The position numbers were made by a program, and so were the translations under genes. Under the pieces are notes generated by a model. That model did not search any database. It was not told the origin of the DNA and saw only the letters and a program-made list of their open reading frames with translations. A stretch of DNA of 30,009 bases from JANPJV01 sp031425695 (GTDB lineage: Bacteria > Pseudomonadota > Gammaproteobacteria > Xanthomonadales > SZUA-5): positions 1-30,009 of the forward strand of contig JANPJV010000277.1 of NCBI GenBank assembly GCA_031425695.1, in the 5' to 3' direction. The number at the start of each line of letters is the position of its first letter. Position 1 is the first letter of the stretch. This document shows positions 29,842-30,009 of this stretch, one piece after another.

Positions 29842-29880
29842 AAAGCAAAGCATGCATCGGCACACAGTCCCGCACTCCAA

Positions 29881-30009
29881 TCAAGGCAACGTCAGCTCGA
29901 ACACCCGCCCCGTATTTCCCTGTGCGGTAGCGGCCACGGTCGAACCGCTGACGATCAGCCAGCGCCCGTTGATGGCACCGGCGGCGGTCCCATGGACGGG
30001 AACCGGGAG
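29881..30009 (-). CDS. C-terminal end of a Kelch-repeat-like protein (5' part outside window)
   Basis: The minus-strand frame runs from the right edge to a TGA at 29883-29881, giving 42 residues. They read LPVPVHGTAAGAINGRWLIV then SGSTVAATAQGNTGRVFELTLP. A pattern of P-HG-AAG-I-GR-lyvvsGst followed by a closing strand is the last blade of Kelch/galactose-oxidase-like beta-propellers. Such proteins are usually secreted or periplasmic. Only the end is visible, so function and length cannot be judged. It is convergent with the hydrolase gene, separated by a family A array. Confidence 0.65.
   Translation of the reverse strand, partial: LPVPVHGTAAGAINGRWLIVSGSTVAATAQGNTGRVFELTLP

Overview
The window is high-GC DNA from a proteobacterium, most likely a gammaproteobacterium of the Xanthomonadales/Lysobacterales (Rhodanobacteraceae or relatives). 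This is an inference from gene content, from a secreted protein carrying an internal LFTNGFEG segment that I associate with exported proteins of that order, and from many GTAG-footed palindromic repeats resembling the REP/SMAG elements of Stenotrophomonas and Xanthomonas. No phage, plasmid, IS or CRISPR gene is visible. It looks like chromosomal DNA of an aerobic, surface-sensing heterotroph.

Layout. 1-3780 (+): the end of a hybrid histidine kinase with an Hpt domain, a decayed response-regulator fragment, a REC-GGDEF diguanylate cyclase and a TonB-dependent receptor, apparently one operon. 3987-6319 (-): a tightly packed operon of a PspA/IM30-like coiled-coil protein, a polytopic membrane protein and a membrane-anchored vWA protein. 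6723-9510 (+): an overlapping OmpR-type regulator and membrane sensor kinase. 9777-10388 (-): a DUF938 methyltransferase. 10555-12800 (+): cstA-ybdD (pyruvate/peptide uptake). 12925-13368 (-): a small HExxH protein. 13744-15141 (+): a GntP-type permease. 15263-17748: a UPF0158 protein, tRNA-Leu(CAA), a VOC protein and rlmF. 17852-27147: two giant beta-propeller/Y_Y_Y sensors (one ending in GGDEF, one in a histidine kinase) flanking a secreted glycoside-hydrolase-like protein. 27331-29650: two alpha/beta hydrolases, one lipid- or membrane-facing and one secreted. 29881-30009 (-): the C-terminus of a Kelch-like protein that enters from the right edge.

The most distinctive feature is the space between genes. 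At least fifteen palindromic repeat elements of six sequence families occupy about 1.7 kb (nearly 6 per cent). Family A is a 36-nt unit whose 8-bp stem changes in sequence from copy to copy while pairing is kept (covariation); units are arranged in tandem and closed by one inverted copy. Families B, C and D are GTAG-footed REP pairs; in two cases the TAG of GTAG is the stop codon of the adjacent gene. Family E is a long inverted repeat of ACAGAT words; one copy has another copy inserted inside it and carries three perfect TTATCCACA DnaA-box matches. Family F is a GACGCAAA-type palindrome. Two of these clusters hold broken signalling genes (a REC fragment at 651-809 and a GGDEF fragment at 28337-28410), and one family A unit sits in frame at the kinase linker at the left edge. 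No RAYT transposase lies in the window.

Functionally the genes are dominated by signal reception (one hybrid kinase, two sensor kinases, two diguanylate cyclases, one OmpR regulator), envelope stress or maintenance (PspA operon) and uptake of small carboxylates (CstA, GntP) or larger ligands (TonB receptor).
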